Origin: Streptomyces aureoverticillatus
GTDB taxonomy: Bacteria > Actinomycetota > Actinomycetes > Streptomycetales > Streptomycetaceae
Direction: 5' to 3'
Length of the DNA stretch: 64,000 bases
Assembly: GCF_014649395.1 (NCBI RefSeq)
Contig: NZ_BMSY01000005.1
Coordinates: 62,001 to 126,000 of the forward strand
A model generated the notes under the pieces. The model did not search any database, was not told the origin of the DNA, and saw only the letters and a program-made list of their open reading frames with translations. Positions 53,576-62,063 of this stretch are shown here, one piece after another (the stretch's first letter is position 1; each line of letters starts with the position of its first letter). The position numbers and the translations under genes were made by a program.

Positions 53576-54970
53576 TCACTTCACGCCCGCCCAGCGCTTG
53601 ATGGTCGCGACGGCCCGCGACTGCTGGGGCTCGGGCAGCTTGGCGATCGTCGCGCCGTGGTTGGCGCCCGGCACCTCGTAGAGGTAGGAGTCGCGGTGGC
53701 TCGGCGTGAACCGCTCGGCGCTCCACGGGTCGTTCTCGCCGTAGACGAACATCATGCGCTGCCCGCGGGTCTTCACCCAGCGGTCGACGTCGGCGATGGT
53801 GCTGTTGTTGTACGAGCCGCGCATGGCGGGCGGGAGCACCGAGTTCGGCTGGTAAATGTCCGGATGGTGGCGGACGCCCTTGAGGTGCTTGAACTCCAGG
53901 TCGGCCCAGCCGAGTTGGGTGGCGGCCTGGCGGTAGTAGGGGCCGGTGCCGTTGGCGCCGAGCTCCGCGTCGTGGTAGACGCTCAGGCCGTGCTTCGTCG
54001 ACCAGTCGTACAGCTCGTCGTCGGTGGCCTTCTTGGCGTCGGGCACCGTCGGGCAGTCGGCGGCGGTGCCGGACTGCCAGAAGTTCCACACCTGGTCGAG
54101 GACCGCGAACTCGTAGGCCCGGTCGGTGGTGCCGAGTGTCTCGTGGAAGGTCTGGCCGTTCGCCTTCGCGTCCGCCTCGAACTTGGGAAGCAGCGTGTCG
54201 CGGCGCACCAGCATCTCGCGCTGCACGGCGTTCAGGGCGGTGCGGCACTCCTTGGTGCCGACGGTCCGGAAGAACCGCTCGTAGCCGCTGTCGTCCCTGT
54301 TGTTCGCGTCGTTGGGCGCCACGAACGCGACGACCGCGTCCAGGTCCTCGGGGTAGAAGCGCTCGTGGTACGTGGCGGTCATGCCGCCCTTGCTGCCGCC
54401 GGTGCCGAGCCACTTGCCCTTCTCGACGGTCCGCAGCGCCTGGGTGATGCGGTGCTCGTCGGCGGCCTCCTGCTGGACGGTGAGTTTGGTCCAGTCGCGG
54501 CCGGCGGCGCCGGAGGGGCGGGACTGCTCGAAGTAGCGGTGTTCCAGGCTGACTTGGTTGGCGTCGATCAGCTTGGTGAGGGCCGTGGTGTTCTGGGCGA
54601 GGGTGTAGCCGCCGGTGTAGAGGACCGTCGGCTTGTCGGTGGCCTTGTGCCACAGGGACAGGCGCTGGGTGAAGGTCTGCCCGTGCGGACGGTGGTGGTC
54701 GACGGGCTGCCGGTAGGTCAGGGAGTAGAGGGGGTGGCCCTCCTTGTCCGTGACGGAGACGACCGTCATGCCCGGTATCTTCTCGAGCTGTTCGCGGATG
54801 TCGGCGGTTCCGGCGGGCCGGTTCCCGGCGGTTTCGGACGGGCGGGCGTCGGCCGCGCCGGACGGGCGGGGGCCGGTCTGCGCGGCCGCGGGCGCGGTGG
54901 TCGCGAGCACCGCGGCGCCCGCCGTGAGGCCGGCGCAGACCAGCGCGGATATCCCCTTGTTGCGCACCAT
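53576..54970 (-). CDS. secreted S37-family tripeptidyl aminopeptidase (PS-10 type)
   Basis: A 464-residue exported serine peptidase. The signal peptide is at residues 1-31 (cleavage near APAAAQ). The hydrolase core has QVSLEHRYFEQSRPSG, the nucleophile in GTGGSKGGMTATYHERFYPED, Asp in YGENDPWS and His in PGANHGATI. S37 enzymes are known as Streptomyces mycelium-associated tripeptidyl aminopeptidases. Length is normal. AGAGAAGAC precedes ATG 54970. It is likely monocistronic, 97 bp after the kdgD-linked gene. Confidence 0.92.
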   Translation of the reverse strand: MVRNKGISALVCAGLTAGAAVLATTAPAAAQTGPRPSGAADARPSETAGNRPAGTADIREQLEKIPGMTVVSVTDKEGHPLYSLTYRQPVDHHRPHGQTFTQRLSLWHKATDKPTVLYTGGYTLAQNTTALTKLIDANQVSLEHRYFEQSRPSGAAGRDWTKLTVQQEAADEHRITQALRTVEKGKWLGTGGSKGGMTATYHERFYPEDLDAVVAFVAPNDANNRDDSGYERFFRTVGTKECRTALNAVQREMLVRRDTLLPKFEADAKANGQTFHETLGTTDRAYEFAVLDQVWNFWQSGTAADCPTVPDAKKATDDELYDWSTKHGLSVYHDAELGANGTGPYYRQAATQLGWADLEFKHLKGVRHHPDIYQPNSVLPPAMRGSYNNSTIADVDRWVKTRGQRMMFVYGENDPWSAERFTPSHRDSYLYEVPGANHGATIAKLPEPQQSRAVATIKRWAGVK

Positions 54971-55067
54971 GTCTTCTCTGAGTCCCCTCTGGGTCCTGCC
55001 GCGGGAGCGTGGGTCGTACCCGGTCGCGCCCCGGGCGCGGCGTGTGGTGCGCGGATCGTAGCCCTTG

Positions 55068-56234
55068 TCAGGCGCTCTCCGACAGGGCTCTCCGGACCAG
55101 GGCGAGGTCGTCGTCCGAGGCCAACCCTGCGTGGTAAAGCCGCAGTTCAGTGGCGCCGAGCCGGGCCGCGCGCCGGGCGTCGGCGGCGAGTGTCGCGGGG
55201 CTGCCGCCCATGCCCGCCACCACCGTGAGGTTGGCGGCGAGGACGGTGCGTTCCCCGGCGTGGGCGGCGAACGGCTCCAGGAGGGCGGGGTCGCCGGTGC
55301 AGGGCACGACCACGCCGTCGGCCACGGCCAGGATGTGGCGCGGGTCCGCTCCGGCGTTCGCGCCGCAGTGGTACGTCACCGGGTCGGCGTGCAGGAGCAC
55401 TTGGAAGCCGTCGGGGGCCGCCGCGCGCACGGCGCCGACCGCGGCCTCCTGGAGTACGCGGGCGCTCTCCTCGCGCCAGGCCCGGGTGGCCGCCGCCGTC
55501 TCGGCGCCGAGGAGCTTCTCGACGCCCGCCCAGCCGGGCGCGGTGGCCGCACCCCGCCACACCGGGTCGAGCGCGCGGCGCACGGCGGCCGCCAGCTCGT
55601 CCGGATCGTGCCCGTACCGGGCGTACCCGGCGCGGCAGTCCGCGCAGAAGCACAGCGACATCAGGTACTGGCCGGCCTCGCCGAGGCCGACACCCGCGAT
55701 CTTGTCGTGGGCGTGCAGGTGCGCGAGGCCGTACCAGCCGCACGACTCCAGCTCGGTGCCGCCCGCGCCGGGCCGGGCGGCGGCCTCCGCGGCGAGTTCG
55801 ACCAGGTAGGCGCGGGTGGCGGGCTGCGCGACGCAGGGCGCCCACGGGTAGCGGTCGCCGTAGGCGTTCACGACGGACGTGCCCGGATGCTCGGCGCCCA
55901 TACGGGAGTTGTGGGCGAGGACCACCCAGGAGTGCACGTCGAGCCCGGCCGCGGCGAGGGCCTCGGCGGCCCGCCCGTAGGCGTCACCGGGGGCCCAGTC
56001 CCCCGCCGGGTACGGGCGCAGGGCGCGGCCCTGCCAGCGGTCGTCGGGCTCGTACAGGGCGGCGGCGTGCTCGGCGGTGACGACGCGGTGGCGCGGGTGG
56101 CGGGGGGTGAGGGCGCGGGTGGAGTGGTAGGCGGCGGCGAGCGTCACCTGTGCCACGCCCAGGTCGGCGATCCGCGCGGGCGCGTCCGGGTCGCCGACGA
56201 CGTCCCACGGGTAGAGGAACGCGGACGCCTTCAC
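55068..56234 (-). CDS. unknown protein coupled to kdgD (probable TIM-barrel)
   Basis: A 388-residue cytoplasmic protein. I cannot name a characterised family. It has ASAFLYPWDVVGDPDAPARI, VTLAAAYHSTRALTPRHPRHRVV, WVVLAHNSRMGAEHPGTSVVNAYGDRYPWAPC, a Cys cluster CFCADCRAGYARYG and FQVLLHADPVTYHCGANAG. The strand-helix rhythm and HADP/NLTVVAG blocks suggest a (beta/alpha)8 barrel, perhaps glycoside-hydrolase-like. GTG 56234 overlaps the kdgD stop (GTGA), so it is co-translated with a 5-keto-4-deoxyglucarate dehydratase. A role in sugar-acid use is inferred only from that. Confidence 0.82.
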   Translation of the reverse strand: MKASAFLYPWDVVGDPDAPARIADLGVAQVTLAAAYHSTRALTPRHPRHRVVTAEHAAALYEPDDRWQGRALRPYPAGDWAPGDAYGRAAEALAAAGLDVHSWVVLAHNSRMGAEHPGTSVVNAYGDRYPWAPCVAQPATRAYLVELAAEAAARPGAGGTELESCGWYGLAHLHAHDKIAGVGLGEAGQYLMSLCFCADCRAGYARYGHDPDELAAAVRRALDPVWRGAATAPGWAGVEKLLGAETAAATRAWREESARVLQEAAVGAVRAAAPDGFQVLLHADPVTYHCGANAGADPRHILAVADGVVVPCTGDPALLEPFAAHAGERTVLAANLTVVAGMGGSPATLAADARRAARLGATELRLYHAGLASDDDLALVRRALSESA

Positions 56235-57172
56235 ACGCCCTCCCGCAGCAGCGCCCGGCCGCGCTCGATCAACTCGGCGAGCCGCTTGAGATGGTCGTCG
56301 GACGGCTCGTGCAGCGGCGGCCGCACCCCGCCGACGTCGAGCCCCGCGAGCCGCACGCCCGCCTTGACGAGCGAGACGGCGTACCCGCGGCCCTCCATGC
56401 GCAGCTCGACGAAGGGCCGGTAGAAGCCGTCGACGAGCCGCTCGGCCGTCTCGTCGTCGCCGGAGTTGAGCGCCTTGTGGAAGGCGAGCGCGAGGTCCGG
56501 CGCGAAGCAGAAGACGGCCGACGAGTAGAGGCTCACGCCGATGCCGCGGTAGGCCAGGCCGGTGAGTTCGGCGGTGGGCAGGCCGTTGAAGTAGAGGAAC
56601 TCGCCCGGGACTTCGGTGCGTACGGCGCTGACGACGCGCTGCATCAGGTCGAGGTCGCCGAGGCCGTCCTTGAAGCCGATGATGCCGTCCGCGCGGGCGA
56701 GTTCGACGACCGTCTCGGGGGTGAACACGGCGTTGTCGCGCTGGTAGACGATGACGTCGAGCGAGGTGGCCGCGGCCAGTTCGGTGTAGTGCCGGATCAG
56801 CCCCTCCTGCGCGGCGACAACGAGGTACGGCGGCATGGCGAGCAGCCCGTCGGCGCCCGCCTCCTCGGCGAGCCGCGCGTACCGCACGGCGAGCGCGGTG
56901 CCGTAGCCGGCGCCGGCGACCACCGGGACACGGCCCGCGGTCTCCTCGACGGCGGCCCCGACGAGCCGCCGGAACTCCTCGGGGGTGAGCGCGTGGAACT
57001 CGCCCGTGCCGCAGCAGGCGAACACCGCGGCCGCGCCCGCCTCCACGCCCGCGCGCACGTGCGTACGGAACGTCTCGATGTCGACGGAGCCGTCGGCCCC
57101 GTACGGAGTGACGGGGAAGAACAGCGGCCCGCTGGGAACGCGGAGCCGAGAGGCGAGAGGGGCTGACGTCAC
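56231..57172 (-). CDS. kdgD: 5-dehydro-4-deoxyglucarate dehydratase (KdgD)
   Basis: A 313-residue DHDPS/NAL-superfamily enzyme that dehydrates and decarboxylates 5-dehydro-4-deoxy-D-glucarate to alpha-ketoglutarate semialdehyde. It has LFFPVTPYGADGSVDIETF, FACCGTGEFHALTPEEF, IVYQRDNAVF and the Schiff-base lysine K168 in GIIGFKDGLGDLDLM. The VYQRDN and CGTGEF forms mark KdgD rather than DapA. GTG 57172 has AGGGAG upstream. It is divergent from the uronate dehydrogenase gene. Confidence 0.94.
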   Translation of the reverse strand: MTSAPLASRLRVPSGPLFFPVTPYGADGSVDIETFRTHVRAGVEAGAAAVFACCGTGEFHALTPEEFRRLVGAAVEETAGRVPVVAGAGYGTALAVRYARLAEEAGADGLLAMPPYLVVAAQEGLIRHYTELAAATSLDVIVYQRDNAVFTPETVVELARADGIIGFKDGLGDLDLMQRVVSAVRTEVPGEFLYFNGLPTAELTGLAYRGIGVSLYSSAVFCFAPDLALAFHKALNSGDDETAERLVDGFYRPFVELRMEGRGYAVSLVKAGVRLAGLDVGGVRPPLHEPSDDHLKRLAELIERGRALLREGV

Positions 57173-57228
57173 GGGCGCTCCCTAAGCGTGCATGTTTCTG
57201 ATTCATATCCATATCCCTGAACGCGCCC

Positions 57229-57257
57229 ACGCTAGGGCGCCCGGCCGGGCCGGTCAA
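57229..57257 (-). promoter_or_regulatory. kdgD promoter
   Basis: On the minus strand TTGACC (57252-57257) and TAGCGT (57229-57234) are 17 bp apart, a sigma-70/HrdB-like promoter 57 bp upstream of kdgD. An AT-rich block follows the -10 (GATATGGATATGAATC, 57203-57218) and may be a repressor site. Confidence 0.75.
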
Positions 57258-57306
57258 GCGCGCAAACCCGCAACTCAGGAGCGGATTCGCCGACTCCGCG
57301 CCCCAC

Positions 57307-57336
57307 TTGACTCCGGCGTGCGGCGCTCCCTAGCGT
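57307..57336 (+). promoter_or_regulatory. udh promoter
   Basis: TTGACT (57307-57312) and TAGCGT (57331-57336) with an 18-bp spacer, closely matching the divergent kdgD promoter. Just downstream is AATGTGAATCTCATACATG (57343-57361), a near palindrome (ATGTGA..TCATACAT). Such a site after -10 in both promoters suggests one shared repressor. Confidence 0.75.
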
Positions 57337-57385
57337 GTCCACGAATGTGAATCTCATACATGAACGCGTACGAGGAGATCACCGT

Positions 57386-58195
57386 ATGCCCGCTCCCCGC
57401 ACAGTCCTGCTGACCGGCGCGGCCGGTGGCCTCGGCACCCTGATGCGGGGACTTCTGCCCGCGTACGGCTACGACCTCAGACTGCTCGACCTGCGTCCCG
57501 TCGATGGCGAGGCCGACGCCCTCACCGTGGACCTCGCCGACCGGGACGCCCTGCGCGAGGCGGTGCGCGGCGTCGACGCGGTCCTCCATCTCGCCGGGAT
57601 CTCCCTGGAGTCCACGTTCGACAAGATCCTCAAGGCGAACATCGAGGGCACGTACAACCTCTACGAGGCGGTGCGCGAGGAGGGCGTCCCGCGCGTCGTC
57701 TTCGCCTCCTCCAACCACGCGGTGGGCTTCACGCCACGGCCGGTGGGCGACGACCCGCTGATCCCGGTCGACACGCCGCGCCGGCCCGACACCTTCTACG
57801 GCCTGTCGAAGTCCTTCGGCGAGGATCTGGCGCAGTTCTACTGGGACAAGCACGGCATCGAGACGGTGTCCGTGCGGATCGGCTCCTGCTTCCTGGAGCC
57901 CTCCAGTGTCCGGATGCTGTCGGTGTGGATGTCGCCCGGCGACGGGGCACGCCTCTTCCACGCGGCCCTCACCGCGCCGGACGTCGGGCACACCGTGGTG
58001 TACGGCTCGTCGGCCAACACCCGGCTGTGGTGGGACCTGTCGTCGGCGCGGGCGCTGGGCTACGAACCCCGGGACGACTCCGAGCAGTTCGCGGAGAAGC
58101 TGGTCGCCGAGCACGGCGAGCTGGACCCCGAGAACCCCGACCACGCCCACCTGGGCGGCCATTTCTGCACGAATCCGCCAGTGTGGCCGTATTGA
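57386..58195 (+). CDS. udh: NAD-dependent uronate dehydrogenase-like SDR
   Basis: A 269-residue extended short-chain dehydrogenase. The NAD loop is LTGAAGGLGTLMRG. The catalytic YxxxK is in DTFYGLSKSFGEDLAQFY, and the Ser is in VFASSNHAVGF. SSNHxxGF and the WMSPGDGARLF segment match the uronate dehydrogenases that oxidise glucuronate or galacturonate to the aldarolactone. The kdgD neighbour supports this. GAGGAG precedes ATG 57386. The stop codon overlaps a terminator hairpin. Confidence 0.9.
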   Translation: MPAPRTVLLTGAAGGLGTLMRGLLPAYGYDLRLLDLRPVDGEADALTVDLADRDALREAVRGVDAVLHLAGISLESTFDKILKANIEGTYNLYEAVREEGVPRVVFASSNHAVGFTPRPVGDDPLIPVDTPRRPDTFYGLSKSFGEDLAQFYWDKHGIETVSVRIGSCFLEPSSVRMLSVWMSPGDGARLFHAALTAPDVGHTVVYGSSANTRLWWDLSSARALGYEPRDDSEQFAEKLVAEHGELDPENPDHAHLGGHFCTNPPVWPY

Positions 58196-58211
58196 GCTCC
58201 TCCTTGGAGCT
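58195..58211 (+). terminator. short terminator hairpin after udh
   Basis: AGCTCC-TCCTT-GGAGCT begins on the last base of the udh stop codon. The stem is a perfect 6 bp, without a U tract. It is a weak to moderate terminator candidate. Confidence 0.5.
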
Positions 58212-58295
58212 GATGGTTCCGTACGCCTGCGGGCGCGTGCGGGTCAGCCCGCGGGGCGACGTGCGCCGACCCGCCGCTGGCTAGCGTGAGCTGTC

Positions 58296-59528
58296 ATGAC
58301 GATGACGACGACCCGAACGGCCCTGCGTGGGCGCGCTGTTGCCCCCGTGCTCGCGCTGGCGCTCGCCCTGCCGGTCGCGGCCACGGCCACGGCGCAGGCC
58401 GCACCCGCAACCGTCTCAGCCTCCGGCTCTGCCTCTGCCTCTGCCTCTGTCGACGCGCCCGCGACCCGGCCCCAACTCCCCCGCCCCACCGGCCCGTTCG
58501 CGGTCGGGCGCGACACCCTGCACCTGGTCGACAAGAGCCGCAAGGACCCCTGGGTGCCCTCCGCGGGGGCGCGGGAGCTGATGGTGTCGATGTACTACCC
58601 GGCGCGGGGAGCGGGTGGGCGGCCCACCGCGTACACGTCCACGGAAGAGGCCCGGCTGCTCCTGGAGGCCGCCAAGGTCGACGTCTCCCCCGCCACGTGG
58701 AGCTCGACCCGCACCTACGCGCGGGCCGGGGTGAAGCCCGCCAAGGGGAAGTTCCCGCTGGTCGTGCTCTCGCCCGGGTTCACGGCGCCGCGCTCGACGC
58801 TGACGCACCTCGCCGAGGACCTGGCAAGCCGGGGGTACGCCGTCGCCACGGTCGACCACGCCTACGAGACGTACGGCACGGCGTTCCCGGGCGGGCGCAT
58901 GCTGACGTGCGCCGCGTGCGAGCAGACCCAGGAGCCCGAGAGCGGCAAGCTCATCGCCGAGGGCCGGGCCAAGGACCTCTCGTTCGTCCTCGACCGGCTC
59001 GTCGGCCGCGAGGCGACCTGGCGCCACTCCGGCCTGATCGACGCACGGCGGATCGGGATGGGCGGGCACTCCATCGGAGGGGCCGCCACCGTCGCCCTGA
59101 TGAACACCGACCGGCGGGTGCGGGCGGGCATGAACATGGACGGCGGCATCCAGGTCATGCCCGACGGCCTCGGCGACCGCCCGTTCCTGCTCCTCGGCAC
59201 CACGGACACCGTGAAGCCGGACGACCCCTACACGTGGGGCGGCGCCTGGCCGCGCTTCGAGGGCTGGAAGCGGTGGCTGACGGTCGCCGGGTCCGGGCAC
59301 TTCACGTTCACCGACACGCCGGTCCTGTTCGACCAGCTCGGCGTGGACGACCCCGAGGCACCGATCTCGGGCACGCGCGCCGAACGGATCACCCGCGCCT
59401 ACATCGGCGCGTACTTCGACCAGCACCTGCGCGGCATCGGACAGCCGCTGCTCGACGGGCCCACGCCCGCCCACCCCGAGGTCGGCTTCCACCAGTCCCT
59501 GACCGCCGACCCCGACCACCGGCCCTGA
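58296..59528 (+). CDS. secreted alpha/beta hydrolase (PAF-acetylhydrolase/lipase-like)
   Basis: A 410-residue exported serine hydrolase. The signal peptide is at residues 1-36 (AAPA cleavage region). A Ser/Ala repeat (SGSASASASVDA), coded by GCCTCT hexamers near 58428-58448, follows. The core has VMYYPAR-like GVSMYYPARG, VVLSPGFTAPRSTLT, nucleophile GMGGHSIGGAATVAL and GSGHFTFTD with the His. It resembles platelet-activating-factor acetylhydrolase and lipase families; the substrate is not known. ATG 58296 is preferred; ATG 58302 is possible. One disulfide may form in TCAAC. Confidence 0.88.
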   Translation: MTMTTTRTALRGRAVAPVLALALALPVAATATAQAAPATVSASGSASASASVDAPATRPQLPRPTGPFAVGRDTLHLVDKSRKDPWVPSAGARELMVSMYYPARGAGGRPTAYTSTEEARLLLEAAKVDVSPATWSSTRTYARAGVKPAKGKFPLVVLSPGFTAPRSTLTHLAEDLASRGYAVATVDHAYETYGTAFPGGRMLTCAACEQTQEPESGKLIAEGRAKDLSFVLDRLVGREATWRHSGLIDARRIGMGGHSIGGAATVALMNTDRRVRAGMNMDGGIQVMPDGLGDRPFLLLGTTDTVKPDDPYTWGGAWPRFEGWKRWLTVAGSGHFTFTDTPVLFDQLGVDDPEAPISGTRAERITRAYIGAYFDQHLRGIGQPLLDGPTPAHPEVGFHQSLTADPDHRP

Positions 59529-59594
59529 CCGCCGACCGGCCCACCGGCCGGCACGACCGTCGATTTCCGGCCGCCCGGCGCCCAACCGGGCGGC

Positions 59595-59750
59595 AAACGG
59601 GCACCACGGGCCGATCAACGGGCACATGATCGGCCCGTTCCGCAGGCAGCCGCCCCGGCAAACGGGCGGATGCGGGCATCATCGGGCCCGTCGCGCGCCT
59701 GGTCAGCCTCTTCCCCGCGCTGTAGAACTTCCCCACAGGCCCGAACGGGC
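59595..59750. promoter_or_regulatory. cluster of AACGGGC boxes upstream of deoR
   Basis: AACGGGC occurs at 59595, 59617, 59660 and 59744, and inverted at 59632. The first two are 22 bp apart. A near copy (AACCGGGC) lies at 59584. The cluster spans the 263-bp leader of the DeoR gene and its transporter operon, where autoregulatory operators are expected. Confidence 0.55.
59608..59636. terminator. perfect 10-bp-stem hairpin
   Basis: GGGCCGATCA (59608-59617) and TGATCGGCCC (59627-59636) are exact complements around 9 nt. It lies 80 bp after the hydrolase stop, so it is probably its terminator; as it holds one AACGGGC box in the loop it might also be an operator. Confidence 0.65.
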
Positions 59751-59791
59751 AGCGAAGTGGAACTGAAGTCTCCGGGGAAGAGGTGGCGCCC

Positions 59792-60553
59792 ATGACGGCG
59801 GAGGAACGCCAGCGGCAGATCGTGCGCGCGGCCCGCCGCTCCGGGTCCGTCGACGTCACCGTCCTCGCGGCGGAGCTCGGCGTCGCCAAGGAGACCGTGC
59901 GCCGCGATCTGCGCGCCCTGGAGGACCACGGCCTGGTCCGGCGCACCCACGGCGGCGCCTACCCGGTGGAGAGCGCCGGATTCGAGACGACGCTCGCCTT
60001 CCGCACGACGATGCACGTGCCCGAGAAGCGCCGGATCGCGGCCGCCGCGGCCGAGCAGCTCGGCGACGCCGAGACCGTCTTCATCGACGAGGGCTTCACC
60101 CCGCAGCTCATCGCCGAGGCCCTGCCCAAGAACCGGCCGCTGACCGTGGTCACCGCCTCGCTCGCGACCGCGGGCGCCCTCGCCGAGGCGGAGCACGTCA
60201 CCGTGCTGCTGCTCGGCGGGCGGGTGCGGGCCGGGACCCTGGCGACCGTCGACCACTGGACGACCCGCATGCTCGCGGGCTTCGTCATCGACCTGGCGTA
60301 CATCGGCGCCAACGGCATCTCCCGCGAACACGGCCTCACCACCCCCGACCCCGCCGTCAGCGAGGTGAAGGCGCAGGCCATCCGGGCGTCACGGCGCACC
60401 GTGTTCGCGGGCGTGCACACCAAGTTCGGGGCGAGCAGCTTCTGCCGGTTCGCGGGCGTGGGCGACCTGGAGTGCATCGTCACCAGCGCACAGCTGCCCG
60501 CCTCCGAGGCGCACCGCTACTCCTTGCAGGGGCCGCAGGTCGTCCGGGCCTGA
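59792..60553 (+). CDS. DeoR-family transcriptional regulator
   Basis: A 253-residue regulator. The helix-turn-helix is AEERQRQIVRAARRSGSVDVTVLAAELGVAKETVRRDLRALEDHGLVRRTHGGAYP. The C-terminal sugar-phosphate sensor domain has ALPKNRPLTVVTASLATAGAL, VLLLGGRVRAGTLATV and DLAYIGANGISREHGLTTPDPAVSEVKAQAI. It probably represses the ABC/dehydrogenase operon behind it, with a sugar or polyol phosphate as inducer. ATG 59792 has GAAGAGG upstream. Confidence 0.94.
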   Translation: MTAEERQRQIVRAARRSGSVDVTVLAAELGVAKETVRRDLRALEDHGLVRRTHGGAYPVESAGFETTLAFRTTMHVPEKRRIAAAAAEQLGDAETVFIDEGFTPQLIAEALPKNRPLTVVTASLATAGALAEAEHVTVLLLGGRVRAGTLATVDHWTTRMLAGFVIDLAYIGANGISREHGLTTPDPAVSEVKAQAIRASRRTVFAGVHTKFGASSFCRFAGVGDLECIVTSAQLPASEAHRYSLQGPQVVRA

Positions 60554-60692
60554 CCGCCCGGGCACCGCCCGACAACCGCTTCCCGCCCGCTTCCCCCACC
60601 ACACCGGCTCCCCGCGCGGCCGCCGGTGCGGCACCGCACACCCTCAACTGCCCCGCACCACCGACTCTGTCCCCTTTGTTCAGGAGCGATTC

Positions 60693-62063
60693 ATGCGAAC
60701 CCAGAGCCGACGGAGGCCGCGGCGGCTGCTCGCCGCGACCGCCGCAGGGACGCTGCTCGCCCCGCTGCTCTCCGGCTGCTGGGCCGGGGCGGGCGGGGGC
60801 GGTTCCGGCGGCGACTCCATCAACGTACTGATGGTGAACAACCCGCAGATGGTGGAGTTGCAGAAGCTCACCGCCGACCACTTCACCAAGAAGACCGGCA
60901 TCAAGGTGAACTTCACCGTGCTGCCCGAGAACGACGTCCGCGACAAGATCAGCCAGGATTTCGCCAACCAGGCGGGCCAGTACGACGTGGCGACGCTCAG
61001 CAACTACGAGATCCCCATCTACGCCAAGAACGGCTGGCTGCGCGAGCTCGGGCCCTACACCCGCAAGGACCGTGCCTTCGATCAGCGCGACATCCTGCCG
61101 CCGATGCGCCAGTCCCTCACCGGTGCGGACGGCAAGCTCTACGGAGAGCCCTTCTACGGCGAATCGTCCTTCCTGATGTACCGCAAGGACGTCTTCAAGA
61201 AGGAGGGCCTGACCATGCCGAAGAAGCCCACCTGGCGGCAGGTCGCGGACCTCGCCGCCAAGGTGGACGGCGCGCGGAAGGGCATGAAGGGCATCTGTCT
61301 GCGCGGGCTGCCCGGCTGGGGCGAGGTGATGGCGCCGCTGACGACCGTCGTCAACACCTTCGGAGGCACCTGGTTCGACAAGGACTGGAAGGCCCACCTG
61401 GACTCCCCCGAGTTCGAGAGGGCGACCCGCTTCTACGTAGACCTGGTGCGCGAGCACGGGGAGTCCGGAGCGGCCCAGTCCGGGTACGCGGAGTGCCTGA
61501 ACAACCTCACCCAGGGCAAGACCGCCATGTGGTACGACGCCACGGCCGCCGCCGGCTCCCTGGAGGCCGCCAAGTCCCCGGTCAAGGGCAAGATCGGCTA
61601 CGTGCCCGCGCCGGTGGAGAAGACGGCGAGCTCCGGCTGGCTCTACACCTGGGCGTGGGGCCTGCAGAAGGCCTCGCGGAACCCCGACAAGGCCTGGAAG
61701 TTCATCTCCTGGGCGTCCAGCAAGGAGTACGAGAACCTGGTCGGCGAGAAGATCGGCTGGTCCAACGTGCCCGCGGGCAAACGCGCGTCGACGTACGAGA
61801 ACCCGCGGTACCGCGAGGAAGCGGCCGCCTTCCAGAGCGTCATGCGGACCGCGATCTCCGACGCCCGCCCGCGCGACCCGGGCGTACAGCCCCGGCCCGC
61901 GCCCGGCATCCAGTTCGTCGGCATCCCCGAGTTCACCGACCTCGGCACCCGCGTCTCCCAGGAGATCAGCGCGGCCATCGCCGGACGCCAGTCCGTCGAG
62001 TCGGCCCTGAAGAAGTCCCAGAAGCTCGCCGAGAAGATCTCCGAGGAGTACGAGGGACGATGA
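60693..62063 (+). CDS. sugar/polyol ABC transporter substrate-binding lipoprotein
   Basis: 456 residues. It is a lipoprotein, with a twin-Arg-rich start (RRRPRRLL) and lipobox LLSGC at about residues 25-29. This is an extracellular solute-binding protein family 1 member: DSINVLMVNNPQMVELQKLTADHF, YDVATLSNYEIPIYAKNGWL, GKLYGEPFYGESSFLMYRKDVF and GKTAMWYDATAAAGSLE are typical of sorbitol/mannitol-type binding proteins. It lies 139 bp after deoR. GGAGCG precedes ATG 60693. The permease gene overlaps its stop. Confidence 0.93.
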   Translation: MRTQSRRRPRRLLAATAAGTLLAPLLSGCWAGAGGGGSGGDSINVLMVNNPQMVELQKLTADHFTKKTGIKVNFTVLPENDVRDKISQDFANQAGQYDVATLSNYEIPIYAKNGWLRELGPYTRKDRAFDQRDILPPMRQSLTGADGKLYGEPFYGESSFLMYRKDVFKKEGLTMPKKPTWRQVADLAAKVDGARKGMKGICLRGLPGWGEVMAPLTTVVNTFGGTWFDKDWKAHLDSPEFERATRFYVDLVREHGESGAAQSGYAECLNNLTQGKTAMWYDATAAAGSLEAAKSPVKGKIGYVPAPVEKTASSGWLYTWAWGLQKASRNPDKAWKFISWASSKEYENLVGEKIGWSNVPAGKRASTYENPRYREEAAAFQSVMRTAISDARPRDPGVQPRPAPGIQFVGIPEFTDLGTRVSQEISAAIAGRQSVESALKKSQKLAEKISEEYEGR

